Of a stretch of DNA of 9,995 bases, positions 1 to 5,964 are shown in pieces (within the stretch, counting starts at the first letter, position 1; every line of letters starts with the position of its first letter). The position numbers and the translations under genes were made by a program. The notes beneath the pieces are model-generated. The model was not told the origin of the DNA, did no database searches, and saw nothing but the letters and a program-made list of their open reading frames with translations. This stretch comes from JBKHHU01 sp046539045 (GTDB lineage: Bacteria > Planctomycetota > Phycisphaerae > SM23-33): contig JBKHHU010000127.1 of NCBI GenBank assembly GCA_046539045.1, positions 1 to 9,995 on the forward strand. Direction: 5' to 3'.

Positions 1-9
1 TCAAGTACC

Positions 10-35
10 GTTGGCGGGTCGGGAGACCCGCCAAC
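10..35. other. Perfect 11-bp hairpin with GNRA-type loop
   Basis: Positions 10-20 (GTTGGCGGGTC) pair perfectly with 25-35 (GACCCGCCAAC) around a four-base GGGA loop, which fits the GNRA class. No T-run follows on either strand, so it does not look like a classic intrinsic terminator. It could stabilise the 3' end of a transcript from a gene lying left of the window, or be a palindromic repeat element. It overlaps the first unit of the 25-bp tandem repeat. Confidence 0.6.
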
Positions 36-95
36 CGGCAAGAGGGGGAGACCCGGCAACCGGCAAGAGGGGGAGACCCGCCAGCCGGAAAGGGT
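21..95. repeat. 25-bp tandem repeat, three units
   Basis: GGGAGACCC recurs at 21, 46 and 71, giving an exact 25-bp period. Units 21-45 and 46-70 differ at one base only (C versus G in the CCGCCAACC / CCGGCAACC part). Unit 71-95 is diverged in its second half. The array begins inside a perfect hairpin and ends about 100 bp before the hydrolase start. It is non-coding as far as I can tell, and its role is unknown. Confidence 0.75.
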
Positions 96-145
96 AGTTC
101 GTTTCTCAATGCTCTCGCTGTGGCGCTTGATCCATGGAGGGGGCA

Positions 146-202
146 ATGCGAGAATACCGGGTAGGAGCCGCTTTCTTAGGAGAACCCTGCGAATGCTTCT
201 GA
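146..202 (+). CDS. Possible 18-codon leader ORF (speculative)
   Basis: An ATG at 146 is preceded by GGAGG (136-140) at a five-base spacing, the strongest Shine-Dalgarno match near this gene. The 18-codon frame (starting MREYRVGAAF) ends with TGA at 200-202, so it overlaps the ATG at 193 proposed for the hydrolase. That arrangement would allow translational coupling. However, purine runs are common in GC-rich DNA and a frame this short carries no coding signal, so it may be chance. Confidence 0.2.
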   Translation: MREYRVGAAFLGEPCECF

Positions 203-1035
203 TCTGGATCGGCGCCATCGCGCTTCTGGTCGGCGGACTGCTGCTTGCGCTGTATCTCGGGCAGGGGAAGCTGGTGTATCACCCGAGGCGCGAGCACGAA
301 GCGACGCCGGAGGAGTTCGGCCTGAGCGTGGAGGACGCGTGGCTGACGACGGATGATGGTGTCAAGGTCCACGGCTGGTTTGCCGCCACCGAGAACGCTC
401 GCGGGGCGGTGCTGATGTGTCACGGCAACGGCGGGAACATTTCCCACCGCCTGGACATGATCGACCTCTGGCAGCGGCAGGGGCTGAGCGTCCTGGTGTT
501 CGACTATCGCGGGTACGGCCGGAGCGGGGGCAGCCCCACCGAGGAAGGCACCTACGCCGACGCCCGGGCAGCATGGGCATACCTGACCGAGCAGAAGCAG
601 ATCCCGCCGCAGCGGATCATCCTGCACGGCAGGAGCCTGGGCGGGGCGATTGCCGCTTATCTTGCTTCCCGGTACGATGCCGGCGGCCTGATCGTGGATT
701 CGGCGTTTACCTCCCTGCCGGACGTCGGTGCGGACATCTATCCGTATCTGCCCGTGCGGATGCTGGTCAAATACCGCTATGCGACCAGGGAGTACCTCGC
801 CGAGGCGAACTGCCCGGTGCTGATCATCCACAGCAGGGACGACGACATCGTCCCGTTCGAGCACGGCGAGGCGCTTTTCAAAGCCGCCGGCGAGCCGAAG
901 ACGTTCGTGGAGGTCAATGGCTCGCACAACGACCAGTACCTCATGGACGCCGGGAAATACAACCGGGCCCTGCGAGAAATGGTCGATCGCGTGTTCGGCG
1001 ATCAACCGCAGACAGCCCAGCCGCTCAGTCCTTGA
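193..1035 (+). CDS. Membrane-anchored alpha/beta hydrolase (BEM46/ABHD13-like)
   Basis: A 280-residue serine hydrolase of the alpha/beta fold, probably held in the inner membrane by an uncleaved N-terminal helix (residues 1-22) with its catalytic domain outside the cytoplasm. The oxyanion-type motif HGNGGN is at 77-82, the nucleophile elbow GRSLGG places Ser148, HSRDDDIVP supplies Asp217 (or a neighbouring Asp), and GSHND supplies His245, so the triad looks complete. The spacing resembles the BEM46/ABHD13/ABHD17 group, whose bacterial members are mostly uncharacterised esterases or thioesterases; the substrate cannot be told. I chose the ATG at 193 because AGGAG (178-182) precedes it. The in-frame ATG at 109 (308 residues) has no good ribosome site, and its extra codons include AGA, ATA and AGG, unlike the rest. 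The 3' end overlaps the convergent gene by 11 bp, leaving no room for a terminator between them. Confidence 0.85.
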   Translation: MLLIWIGAIALLVGGLLLALYLGQGKLVYHPRREHEATPEEFGLSVEDAWLTTDDGVKVHGWFAATENARGAVLMCHGNGGNISHRLDMIDLWQRQGLSVLVFDYRGYGRSGGSPTEEGTYADARAAWAYLTEQKQIPPQRIILHGRSLGGAIAAYLASRYDAGGLIVDSAFTSLPDVGADIYPYLPVRMLVKYRYATREYLAEANCPVLIIHSRDDDIVPFEHGEALFKAAGEPKTFVEVNGSHNDQYLMDAGKYNRALREMVDRVFGDQPQTAQPLSP

Positions 1036-2845
1036 CCGGCTCGCACGCCAATGCCCAGTAGGGCGTCAACCGGAAATCGTCTGCCGCCTGGGCGGCTGTG
1101 ATGTTCTCCAACTCCCGGTGTGCGTTGAAGCGGTCCACAGTGAGTCGATGCACATCGCCGACCTCGAACCCGGCTGCGTCCGTCTTCTTCCGGTCGCGCA
1201 TCCCCCAGTGGACCACAAGGATTTCATCGTCCCCGTACTTGCCGGAATGCACCTTCAGCACCCTGTAGCGGACGTAGGTCACGCTATCCTTGTACGGCGC
1301 AATCTCCGCTGCGGCGGGCACCCCGGAAGTGGCGACGATCTTGCCGGTTACCTGCAGAGATTGGTTCGCCCGGGCGTCCGTCTTCTTCGGAAGGTTGTAG
1401 ACATACGCCAGGCGGAAGGCGTATTCCGCTTCGTGTGATTTGGGATACTTGTTCCGCAACTCTGCCGTGAGCTTCACCATCTCGATGAGCACCGCCCGGT
1501 TCCGCTGGAAAAACTGCTCGTTGCGGTAATCCCTGGGCTGCCCCTTGACCCGCTGGATACGCTCAGCCAGCTTTGCCAGGCGGTCCAGCTTCCTTGCCAG
1601 CATCAATCGCTTCTGAAAATCCCCGGCCGCCAGGAGCTTCCGGGCTTTGGCCCCCAGCGGATGACCGGCGAACTGCTCGGCCAGCTCCGAATAGAGGATC
1701 TTCGCCAGACGGACATCCTGGGTATCCTTCGCCCGCGCCAGCTGCAGTCGGCCGATGGTTTCGACCTCCTCGATGATCTTCGTAGCCTCGGGGTCCTCGA
1801 GTTTCTTCAGTTCGTCCAGGATGGGAGTATAGCTGCGGGCACCGGCGAGCTTCCGGGCGTAGTTCTGGAGACGCTGAAGTTGGAGATGATCGACCGGGCC
1901 TGCCGGCTGGGTTGTCGGCTTGTCGGGAGCGGGCAGCCAGAGATGCGGAGCTAGCCAGTTGCCCTTGAGATGGTTGAGGATGGCAATCTGCTTGCTCCGT
2001 ACGTCGATGATCACCGGCTTGTACGGTCCCTTGCTCTTGTGGATGACGGCAGAGGCCACGGCCGCATCGGTCGAGAAGCGGGGTGTCTGCCAGCGAGACC
2101 GGGCCGTGGGTACCGGTAGACGCCACAGTTCCCGGTCAAAGCGATCGCGGATGACGAAGTGGTAGTGCGACAGGGTCAGGTGCATCAGCCGGTACGTGTC
2201 GTCCGGGCTCATCGAGCCATGGCAGGCCTGCCCACCGCGGTTCAGCAGGTAGGTTTTGCCGGAGGTCAGATCTCGCATCAGGGCGTTGGCGTAGGCATCG
2301 CCTGCGAAGGTACCGTCCCTGCTGAGCCCGCCGTCCAGCGGGAAGTCCGCGAGCGTTTCGGTCCGGCCGCTCTTGGGTCGGTACAGGACGGTCTTCCCGT
2401 TGCCCCGGTCGCCGGGCCATCGCATCTTCCCGGTCGTCGTGTTGTATACGATGCACCGCTCGCCGGTTTCGGGGTCGTCCCAGAAGACAGGCTCAAACAC
2501 ATCCCGCCGCTTCAGGATGCGGCGGGGCGTGGGCTTATGGCCATCGTCTACGATGAAACACCGGCCCTGGTAGGAATAGATGATCTGCTTGCCGTCGGCG
2601 GACCACCACGGGCGGCTGAGCCCACCGAACCATTCCTCCGGTTTCTCGTATTCGGCGATGACGGTGATCTTGCCGGTGGATAGATCCATCCGCACGATGT
2701 CGCCGTCGCGGTGACTGACGAGCTTTGCCGCGGGCAGCCTCTTGCCGAGAATCAGGTGCAGACGGGCGCTGTCCTCATCCGGAAGGGCGGCAGCGGTTCC
2801 ACTGAGCAGCACGATCAGCGTGAGGATCGAACGAGAATATCGCAT
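1025..2845 (-). CDS. Secreted propeller-like and helical-repeat protein, function unknown
   Basis: A 606-residue exported protein. It starts with a Sec-type signal peptide (MRYSR, hydrophobic 7-17, likely cut after Ala20). Residues about 41-290 show repeated beta-strand units such as SADGKQIIYSY and SPDDTYRLMHLTLS, resembling TolB/PD40 propeller blades. A Pro-rich linker (304-317) leads to a helical, TPR-like stretch (about 318-485), then a C-terminal beta domain (about 497-606) with the motifs EILVVHWGMRDRK (541-553) and LTPYWALACEP (593-603). No catalytic motif is visible; a binding or scaffold role is inference. AGGAG lies nine bases before the ATG at 2845. The longer frame from 2914 would begin upstream of the likely promoter, so it is rejected; an ATG at 2854 abuts the AGGAG with no spacing. 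Transcribed alone, convergent with the hydrolase. Confidence 0.75.
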   Translation of the reverse strand: MRYSRSILTLIVLLSGTAAALPDEDSARLHLILGKRLPAAKLVSHRDGDIVRMDLSTGKITVIAEYEKPEEWFGGLSRPWWSADGKQIIYSYQGRCFIVDDGHKPTPRRILKRRDVFEPVFWDDPETGERCIVYNTTTGKMRWPGDRGNGKTVLYRPKSGRTETLADFPLDGGLSRDGTFAGDAYANALMRDLTSGKTYLLNRGGQACHGSMSPDDTYRLMHLTLSHYHFVIRDRFDRELWRLPVPTARSRWQTPRFSTDAAVASAVIHKSKGPYKPVIIDVRSKQIAILNHLKGNWLAPHLWLPAPDKPTTQPAGPVDHLQLQRLQNYARKLAGARSYTPILDELKKLEDPEATKIIEEVETIGRLQLARAKDTQDVRLAKILYSELAEQFAGHPLGAKARKLLAAGDFQKRLMLARKLDRLAKLAERIQRVKGQPRDYRNEQFFQRNRAVLIEMVKLTAELRNKYPKSHEAEYAFRLAYVYNLPKKTDARANQSLQVTGKIVATSGVPAAAEIAPYKDSVTYVRYRVLKVHSGKYGDDEILVVHWGMRDRKKTDAAGFEVGDVHRLTVDRFNAHRELENITAAQAADDFRLTPYWALACEPVKD

Positions 2846-2875
2846 CGACAGCATCTCCTCTGAGAGGTCACCACA

Positions 2876-2884
2876 AGTATAACA
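2876..2884 (-). promoter_or_regulatory. Extended -10 promoter for the secreted protein
   Basis: On the minus strand the sequence reads TG-T-TATACT, an extended -10 element with five of six -10 consensus bases. No good -35 hexamer lies 17 bp upstream, which extended -10 promoters tolerate. Transcription would start near 2869, giving a leader of about 24 nt with AGGAG just before the ATG at 2845. It sits just downstream of the aminotransferase terminator. Confidence 0.5.
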
Positions 2885-2914
2885 GCACCGATCACTTGAG
2901 GGCACGTTACGCAC

Positions 2915-2949
2915 ACAGAAAAGCCCCGCGGGATCGCTCCAGCGGGGCC
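2915..2949 (-). terminator. Intrinsic terminator of the aminotransferase gene
   Basis: Read on the minus strand, GCCCCGC (2942-2948) pairs with GCGGGGC (2923-2929). Inside this, GGA and TCC pair around a GCGA (GNRA) loop after one mismatch. TTTT follows at once (2919-2922), then CTGTGT. It lies 23 bases after the aminotransferase stop codon. Confidence 0.85.
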
Positions 2950-2971
2950 GTTGTGCGGATCGGTGAACCGG

Positions 2972-4084
2972 CTACTCTGCCAGTTTCACCAGGATGTCCA
3001 GGCCTTCTTCGAGCACGTCGTCGGGGACTGTAAAGCACATGCGGAAGTGCGAGTCGCGGTCGGAGAAAACGTTGCCTGGAATGACGAGCACGTTGCGGTC
3101 GATCGCCTTCCTGACGAATTCCGTTCCGCTTCCGCCCGGTGCGGGGGCGAAGGCGTAGAACGTGCCTTGCGGTTTGACCAGGCCGAAGGCCGGCCCGAGT
3201 TTCTCGGCGACCATGTCCCGCTTGCGCTGGTATGCTTCGATCTTGTCGCTGACGTCGACCTCCAGGGCCTTGAGCCCCCCCAGTTGGGCCATGCTCGGAG
3301 CGCAGACGAAGCTGTACTGCTGCAGCATGGTCATCTTCTCGAGGATCGCGGCAGGGCCGGTGCACCAGCCCATCCGCCAGCCGGTCATCGCGTAGCTCTT
3401 GGACCACCCGCGGAGCAGCAGCGTGTTCTCGTAGAAACTCGCCATCGAGTGGAACGGCTCGTAACAGAATTTGTCGTAAATCTCGTCGGAGATCACCAGC
3501 AGATCGTGCTTGCGGGCGATCTGGGCGATGGCTTTCAGTTCGTCTTCGGTATACACCACGCCGGTCGGGTTGGACGGGGAGTTGATCAGCAGGAACCGCG
3601 TCTTGTCGGTGATGGCGGCTTCGATCTTCTCCGGGTCCGGGCGGAAGTCCGGGTAGCTGGGCACCTTCACCGGCACGCCGCCGACGAGGTTGGTCAGGTG
3701 CTCGTACATCACGAAGTAGGGGTCCATGAAGATCACTTCGTCGCCCGGGTTGACCAGCGTGAGCATCGCCAGCAGCAGCCCGCCGCTGACGCCCGAGGTG
3801 ATCAGGTACAGCCGGTCGTCGTCCCATCCGAATTCCCGCTTGCACTGCTCGGCAACACCTGCGCGGAGCTCGGCGAGCCCCTGCGTCTGGGTGTACTTGT
3901 TGTATCCGTCGCGGATGGCCTGGATCGCGGCTTCCTTGACCGGTTCGGGCACGTCGAAATCCGGCTGGCCTATCGAGAGGTTGATCGGATTCTCCATTTT
4001 GGCGGCGAGATCGAAAACCTTCCGGATTCCGGAAGCGTCGAGGTTGTCCATTCGCTGTGCGATACGCAGGGGGTCGTGACTCAT
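2972..4084 (-). CDS. PLP-dependent class I/II aminotransferase
   Basis: A 370-residue cytoplasmic fold-type I aminotransferase that moves an amino group between an amino acid and a 2-oxo acid. The expected landmarks are present: the N-terminal substrate segment NLSIGQPDF (35-43), NKYTQTQG (62-69), SNPTG with PLP-contacting Asn172, SDEIYDKF with Asp200 and Tyr203, the Schiff-base lysine Lys229 in SKSYAMTGWRMG, phosphate-contacting Arg237, and Arg348 in HFRMCF for the substrate carboxylate. Length and motif spacing fit the aspartate/alanine/aromatic aminotransferase group (subgroup I-gamma-like). Exact substrate cannot be read from sequence, so no gene symbol is given; diaminopimelate or alanine aminotransferase are alternatives. 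AAGGTG lies eight bases before the ATG. It is flanked by terminators on both sides, suggesting a single-gene unit, though I could not pick out its promoter in 4085-4212. Confidence 0.93.
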   Translation of the reverse strand: MSHDPLRIAQRMDNLDASGIRKVFDLAAKMENPINLSIGQPDFDVPEPVKEAAIQAIRDGYNKYTQTQGLAELRAGVAEQCKREFGWDDDRLYLITSGVSGGLLLAMLTLVNPGDEVIFMDPYFVMYEHLTNLVGGVPVKVPSYPDFRPDPEKIEAAITDKTRFLLINSPSNPTGVVYTEDELKAIAQIARKHDLLVISDEIYDKFCYEPFHSMASFYENTLLLRGWSKSYAMTGWRMGWCTGPAAILEKMTMLQQYSFVCAPSMAQLGGLKALEVDVSDKIEAYQRKRDMVAEKLGPAFGLVKPQGTFYAFAPAPGGSGTEFVRKAIDRNVLVIPGNVFSDRDSHFRMCFTVPDDVLEEGLDILVKLAE

Positions 4085-4115
4085 GTTAAGTTCACCTTCA
4101 GGCGGTTTATGGGCG

Positions 4116-4167
4116 CAAAAGAACGGGACGAATCCGGGCGCCGTCGCGGGTCCGAATTCGTTCCGTT
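4116..4167 (-). terminator. Intrinsic terminator of the small PVC protein gene
   Basis: On the minus strand, 4152-4167 pairs with 4122-4137 in a 16-bp stem with one A-C mismatch and one G-U pair, around a 14-base loop. The stem is followed by CTTTTG (T-run at 4117-4120). It lies 45 bases after the stop codon of the 69-residue gene and 32 bases before the aminotransferase start. A second, shorter GC hairpin just after the stop codon (near 4185-4205) has no T-run. Confidence 0.7.
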
Positions 4168-4212
4168 ATGTTCGATAGACGTCCGGGCGTGGGGCCCGGC
4201 CGGCGGGAAGCG

Positions 4213-4422
4213 TTACTCTTCTTCCTTGTCCAGCTCTTCGGGATCGATGCGGACCGGACCGGCGGTGGGTACCACTTCGGTCTTCCGCAGGCCCAGCGGG
4301 CTGTCGGTCTTCGGGTCGAAGTCGCCTTCTTCCATCAGTACGCTGATGCGTTCGGCGCGGGTCATGACGTTGCGGACCTTGACGATACCGCCGGAGGTCT
4401 TCAGTGTGCTATCCAACGACAT
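4213..4422 (-). CDS. PVC-group small conserved protein ("small basic protein" family)
   Basis: A 69-residue protein recognised by its pattern: MSLDSTLKTSGG at the start, VRNVMTRAERI in the middle (16-26) and DSPLGLRKTEV (40-50). This matches the small protein family limited to Planctomycetes, Verrucomicrobia and Chlamydiae, annotated in databases as a small basic protein and described as a signature protein of that group. The family is thought to be housekeeping and perhaps nucleic-acid or ribosome linked, but the role is not settled. AGGAG lies nine bases before the ATG. Unusually, the C-terminal tail (about 52-69) is acidic and gives the whole protein more acidic (15) than basic (10) residues. 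It starts only 21 bases after the terminator of the upstream gene, so it probably depends on read-through or a promoter I could not find. Confidence 0.85.
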   Translation of the reverse strand: MSLDSTLKTSGGIVKVRNVMTRAERISVLMEEGDFDPKTDSPLGLRKTEVVPTAGPVRIDPEELDKEEE

Positions 4423-4442
4423 TTTCAGATGCTCCTGTTTGA

Positions 4443-4481
4443 CAAAAAGAGTCCCGCGAGCCTGCTGCTTGCGCGGGGCTC
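4443..4481 (-). terminator. Intrinsic terminator after the SPOR-like membrane protein gene
   Basis: On the minus strand, 4472-4481 (GAGCCCCGCG) pairs with 4449-4458 (CGCGGGACTC) at nine of ten positions around a 13-base loop, followed by TTTTT (4444-4448). It begins nine bases after the stop codon at 4491 and ends only 21 bases before the ATG of the small PVC protein, so it may act as a partial terminator or attenuator inside an operon. Confidence 0.75.
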
Positions 4482-4490
4482 GAGGCTCGA

Positions 4491-5198
4491 CTAATACTTC
4501 ACGAATCGCGGATTCTGGAAGCCGTACCGGCCTCCGCGCCGGCGGTACTCCTGACCGGCCTGTTTCACGTCTTGTACGTATTCTCTGGCGTCCGGATTGT
4601 CTTGGACCTCCTTGAACGGGTCCTTGGACCAGACGATCAATACCTTCTCGCCGTCCCTCGGGATCGTCGCCAGCCCGGCGTGGATACCGCCTTCGCGGAA
4701 TTCCTCGCCTGCATTCTGGAGGAACTGAACAATATCCTCCGCCGCGGCGCGATCGGCCGCGCTGTTGCCGGCCATCTCCTGAATCACCAGGTAGTAGTTG
4801 CCCTTGGTCCAGGTCGTCGGGGCAGCTGGTTTCTTGACGACGGGCTCTGCCGTCGTGGCGACCATTGAGCGTCCCAGCAGGAACGAGCCGACCAGCAGCA
4901 GAATGAGCACGGCTGCGATTATGCCCAGTATTACCGGCGACAGCGCCAGTTTGAGCCTGCCGGGCAGTATCTCCACCATTCGCTCATCGGCCATCCGTGG
5001 GGCGGCCGGGCGCGGCTTCCGCGGAGCTTCCGCCAGCGGCGGAGGGCCCTGCTGACCGGGCTGTTGCGTTTGCTCGGCTGCTCCGGTCTCTTCTTCTTTA
5101 TTCATCCAGGCAGGAACCTTCATCTTCAGGTTCTGCTGTTCCTGTCTGGCCTGCTGTACCACCTCAAAGGGGGCGACAGAGTTCTTTTTTCTTGCCAT
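4491..5198 (-). CDS. Single-pass membrane protein with SPOR-like C-terminal domain
   Basis: A 235-residue protein. Residues 1-83 are polar and low in complexity (Gln/Pro-rich 43-70, no hydrophobic run) and rich in Lys and Arg, so cytoplasmic. Residues 84-109 form one long transmembrane helix, followed by a Pro/Lys linker. Residues 130-235 form a compact outer domain that starts NYYLVIQEM (134-142), contains LATIPRDGEKVLIVWS (176-191) and ends with an aromatic tail. That strand-helix-strand pattern resembles a SPOR (peptidoglycan-binding) fold, which is inference, not a clear motif match. The ATG at 5198 has GGGAG seven bases upstream and lies downstream of a good promoter; the longer frame from 5321 would begin before that promoter. 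First gene of a minus-strand run with the PVC protein and aminotransferase. Confidence 0.8.
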   Translation of the reverse strand: MARKKNSVAPFEVVQQARQEQQNLKMKVPAWMNKEEETGAAEQTQQPGQQGPPPLAEAPRKPRPAAPRMADERMVEILPGRLKLALSPVILGIIAAVLILLLVGSFLLGRSMVATTAEPVVKKPAAPTTWTKGNYYLVIQEMAGNSAADRAAAEDIVQFLQNAGEEFREGGIHAGLATIPRDGEKVLIVWSKDPFKEVQDNPDAREYVQDVKQAGQEYRRRGGRYGFQNPRFVKY

Positions 5199-5262
5199 GG
5201 TGCAACTCCCCACCGGTTCAGCAGGGTGATGGCAATTCTCCACATCCCTGTGAAACCGTCGA

Positions 5263-5291
5263 ATGGTAATTGCAGAGGGCCTTTTTGTCAA
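5263..5291 (-). promoter_or_regulatory. Sigma-70-type promoter for the SPOR-like membrane protein
   Basis: On the minus strand a perfect TTGACA (-35, 5286-5291) is separated by 17 bp from TACCAT (-10, 5263-5268; four of six consensus bases). Transcription would start near 5256, giving a leader of about 58 nt to the ATG at 5198. Confidence 0.65.
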
Positions 5292-5443
5292 GACCATCCC
5301 TGCCGGTGTAAAAGCAGACACGTGCGGGGCGAAGGCCGCTCGCGATCCCGATCACGGTGAGACTCCCGTCCCGCAGACCGGGGCGGCAATGGAGCAGCGC
5401 TTGTCCCGCCGTCAGCAATTCGGATACGCAGCACGACCCTAGC

Positions 5444-5452
5444 AGTATACCA
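5444..5452 (-). promoter_or_regulatory. Possible second, upstream extended -10 promoter
   Basis: The minus strand reads TG-G-TATACT, nearly the same element as at 2876-2884. It overlaps an inverted repeat, GCAGT (5442-5446) and ACTGC (5453-5457). Starting near 5437 it would give the membrane protein gene a leader of about 240 nt, or make a short untranslated RNA. No matching -35 is visible. Confidence 0.3.
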
Positions 5453-5700
5453 ACTGCCGGTCGGGTCACCTACGGCCATCTGGAAAAGCTCTCCGGCTTG
5501 TCTATCCCAACTGTCGACCGGGCGGACAGGCCTATCCGGACTGCCGATGATCTCGGCAGGAGGCTTGGCGTAAGCATCGGTCATTGAGAAACTTGCGCTG
5601 GAAACGGTCCCGCTTCCAAGGTTCCGGCCTATCGGTCGGCGTCGGGGCTCGGCTGCTCCGGCGACGTCCAAAATACCTGCCGGGCGGCCTTGAGTATTTA

Positions 5701-5782
5701 TCGGCAAAAACAGGCGATCGTCGTGAAGCTATCGTATGTTTCCACGTGGCAGAGACGACAGATACCCGCTGGTCGGCAAAAA
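5701..5782. repeat. Repeated TCGGCAAAAA element
   Basis: The ten-base string TCGGCAAAAA occurs at 5701-5710 and again at 5773-5782, exactly 72 bp apart, in the more AT-rich core of the intergenic region. The second copy forms the left arm of a larger dyad. It may be a protein-binding half-site. Confidence 0.4.
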
Positions 5783-5806
5783 TCGGAATATTCCATGAAT
5801 TTTGCC
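5775..5806. promoter_or_regulatory. Nested dyad, candidate operator
   Basis: GGCAAAA (5775-5781) and TTTTGCC (5800-5806) form a perfect 7-bp inverted repeat, extended inward by two more pairs (TC/GA) after one mismatch. Between them sits the perfect palindrome GGAATATTCC (5785-5794), centred one base from the outer dyad. It lies about 160 bp upstream of the large gene. The shape fits a repressor or activator site; what binds it is unknown. Confidence 0.4.
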
Positions 5807-5826
5807 CATCTTCGTTCGCCTGCCCT

Positions 5827-5922
5827 GTTTCCAGATCCTACTTTCCGTTTGTTGGGCATTGGAAACATGCTTTTGGGCAAGCATTGATCGCATGGTGACG
5901 CGCTGAGACCGGACAGGTCCGG
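5827..5922 (+). other. Series of three hairpins upstream of the calpain-like gene
   Basis: GTTTCCA (5827-5833) pairs with TGGAAAC (5860-5866). ATGCTT (5867-5872) pairs with AAGCAT (5879-5884) and starts on the base right after the first stem, so the two could stack end to end. CCGGAC (5909-5914) and GTCCGG (5917-5922) form a third, GC-rich palindrome. The ribosome site GAGGGA (5955-5960) follows. This may be a structured 5' leader, but I do not recognise a known riboswitch class. Confidence 0.35.
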
Positions 5923-5964
5923 CGCGGTTCGCCCAGGCGGTCTGCAGTACATTCGAGGGACGTT

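Larger units (their letters stand above)
5199..5964. other. 766-bp divergent intergenic region, no convincing gene
   Basis: This gap separates the minus-strand membrane protein from the plus-strand calpain-like gene. The short frames in it have no good ribosome site, overlap the promoter at 5263-5291, or are rich in Arg, Pro and Ser as expected of chance frames in GC-rich DNA. Composition shifts from GC-rich (5300-5680) to visibly more AT-rich (about 5690-5890). It holds minus-strand promoter elements, a CTGCCGA/TCGGCAG hairpin (5541-5559, loop TGATC, no T-run), a 16-bp imperfect palindrome at 5523-5538, a nested dyad and a series of hairpins before the large gene. I could not identify a plus-strand promoter. 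Confidence 0.6.

Noticed and set aside
128..156. TTGATC at 128-133 as a -35 element for the hydrolase.
   Set aside because: No acceptable -10 hexamer lies 16-18 bp downstream.
106..1005. A 299-residue minus-strand frame opposite the hydrolase.
   Set aside because: The plus strand carries a complete hydrolase triad; the antisense product is a His/Val/Gln-rich shadow.
2951..4615. A 554-residue plus-strand frame opposite the aminotransferase, the small PVC gene and part of the membrane protein gene.
   Set aside because: The minus-strand genes have clear family motifs and ribosome sites, while this frame spans three genes and two terminators and has no recognisable motif.
5288..5898. Candidate small proteins in the intergenic region (5288-5707 minus, 139 residues; 5584-5898 plus, 104 residues).
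   Set aside because: No good ribosome site, composition typical of chance frames, and the first overlaps the promoter at 5263-5291.
5827..5964. A known riboswitch, such as a cyclic-di-GMP type, before the large gene.
   Set aside because: The hairpins do not match the conserved bases or junction layout of a class I recognise.
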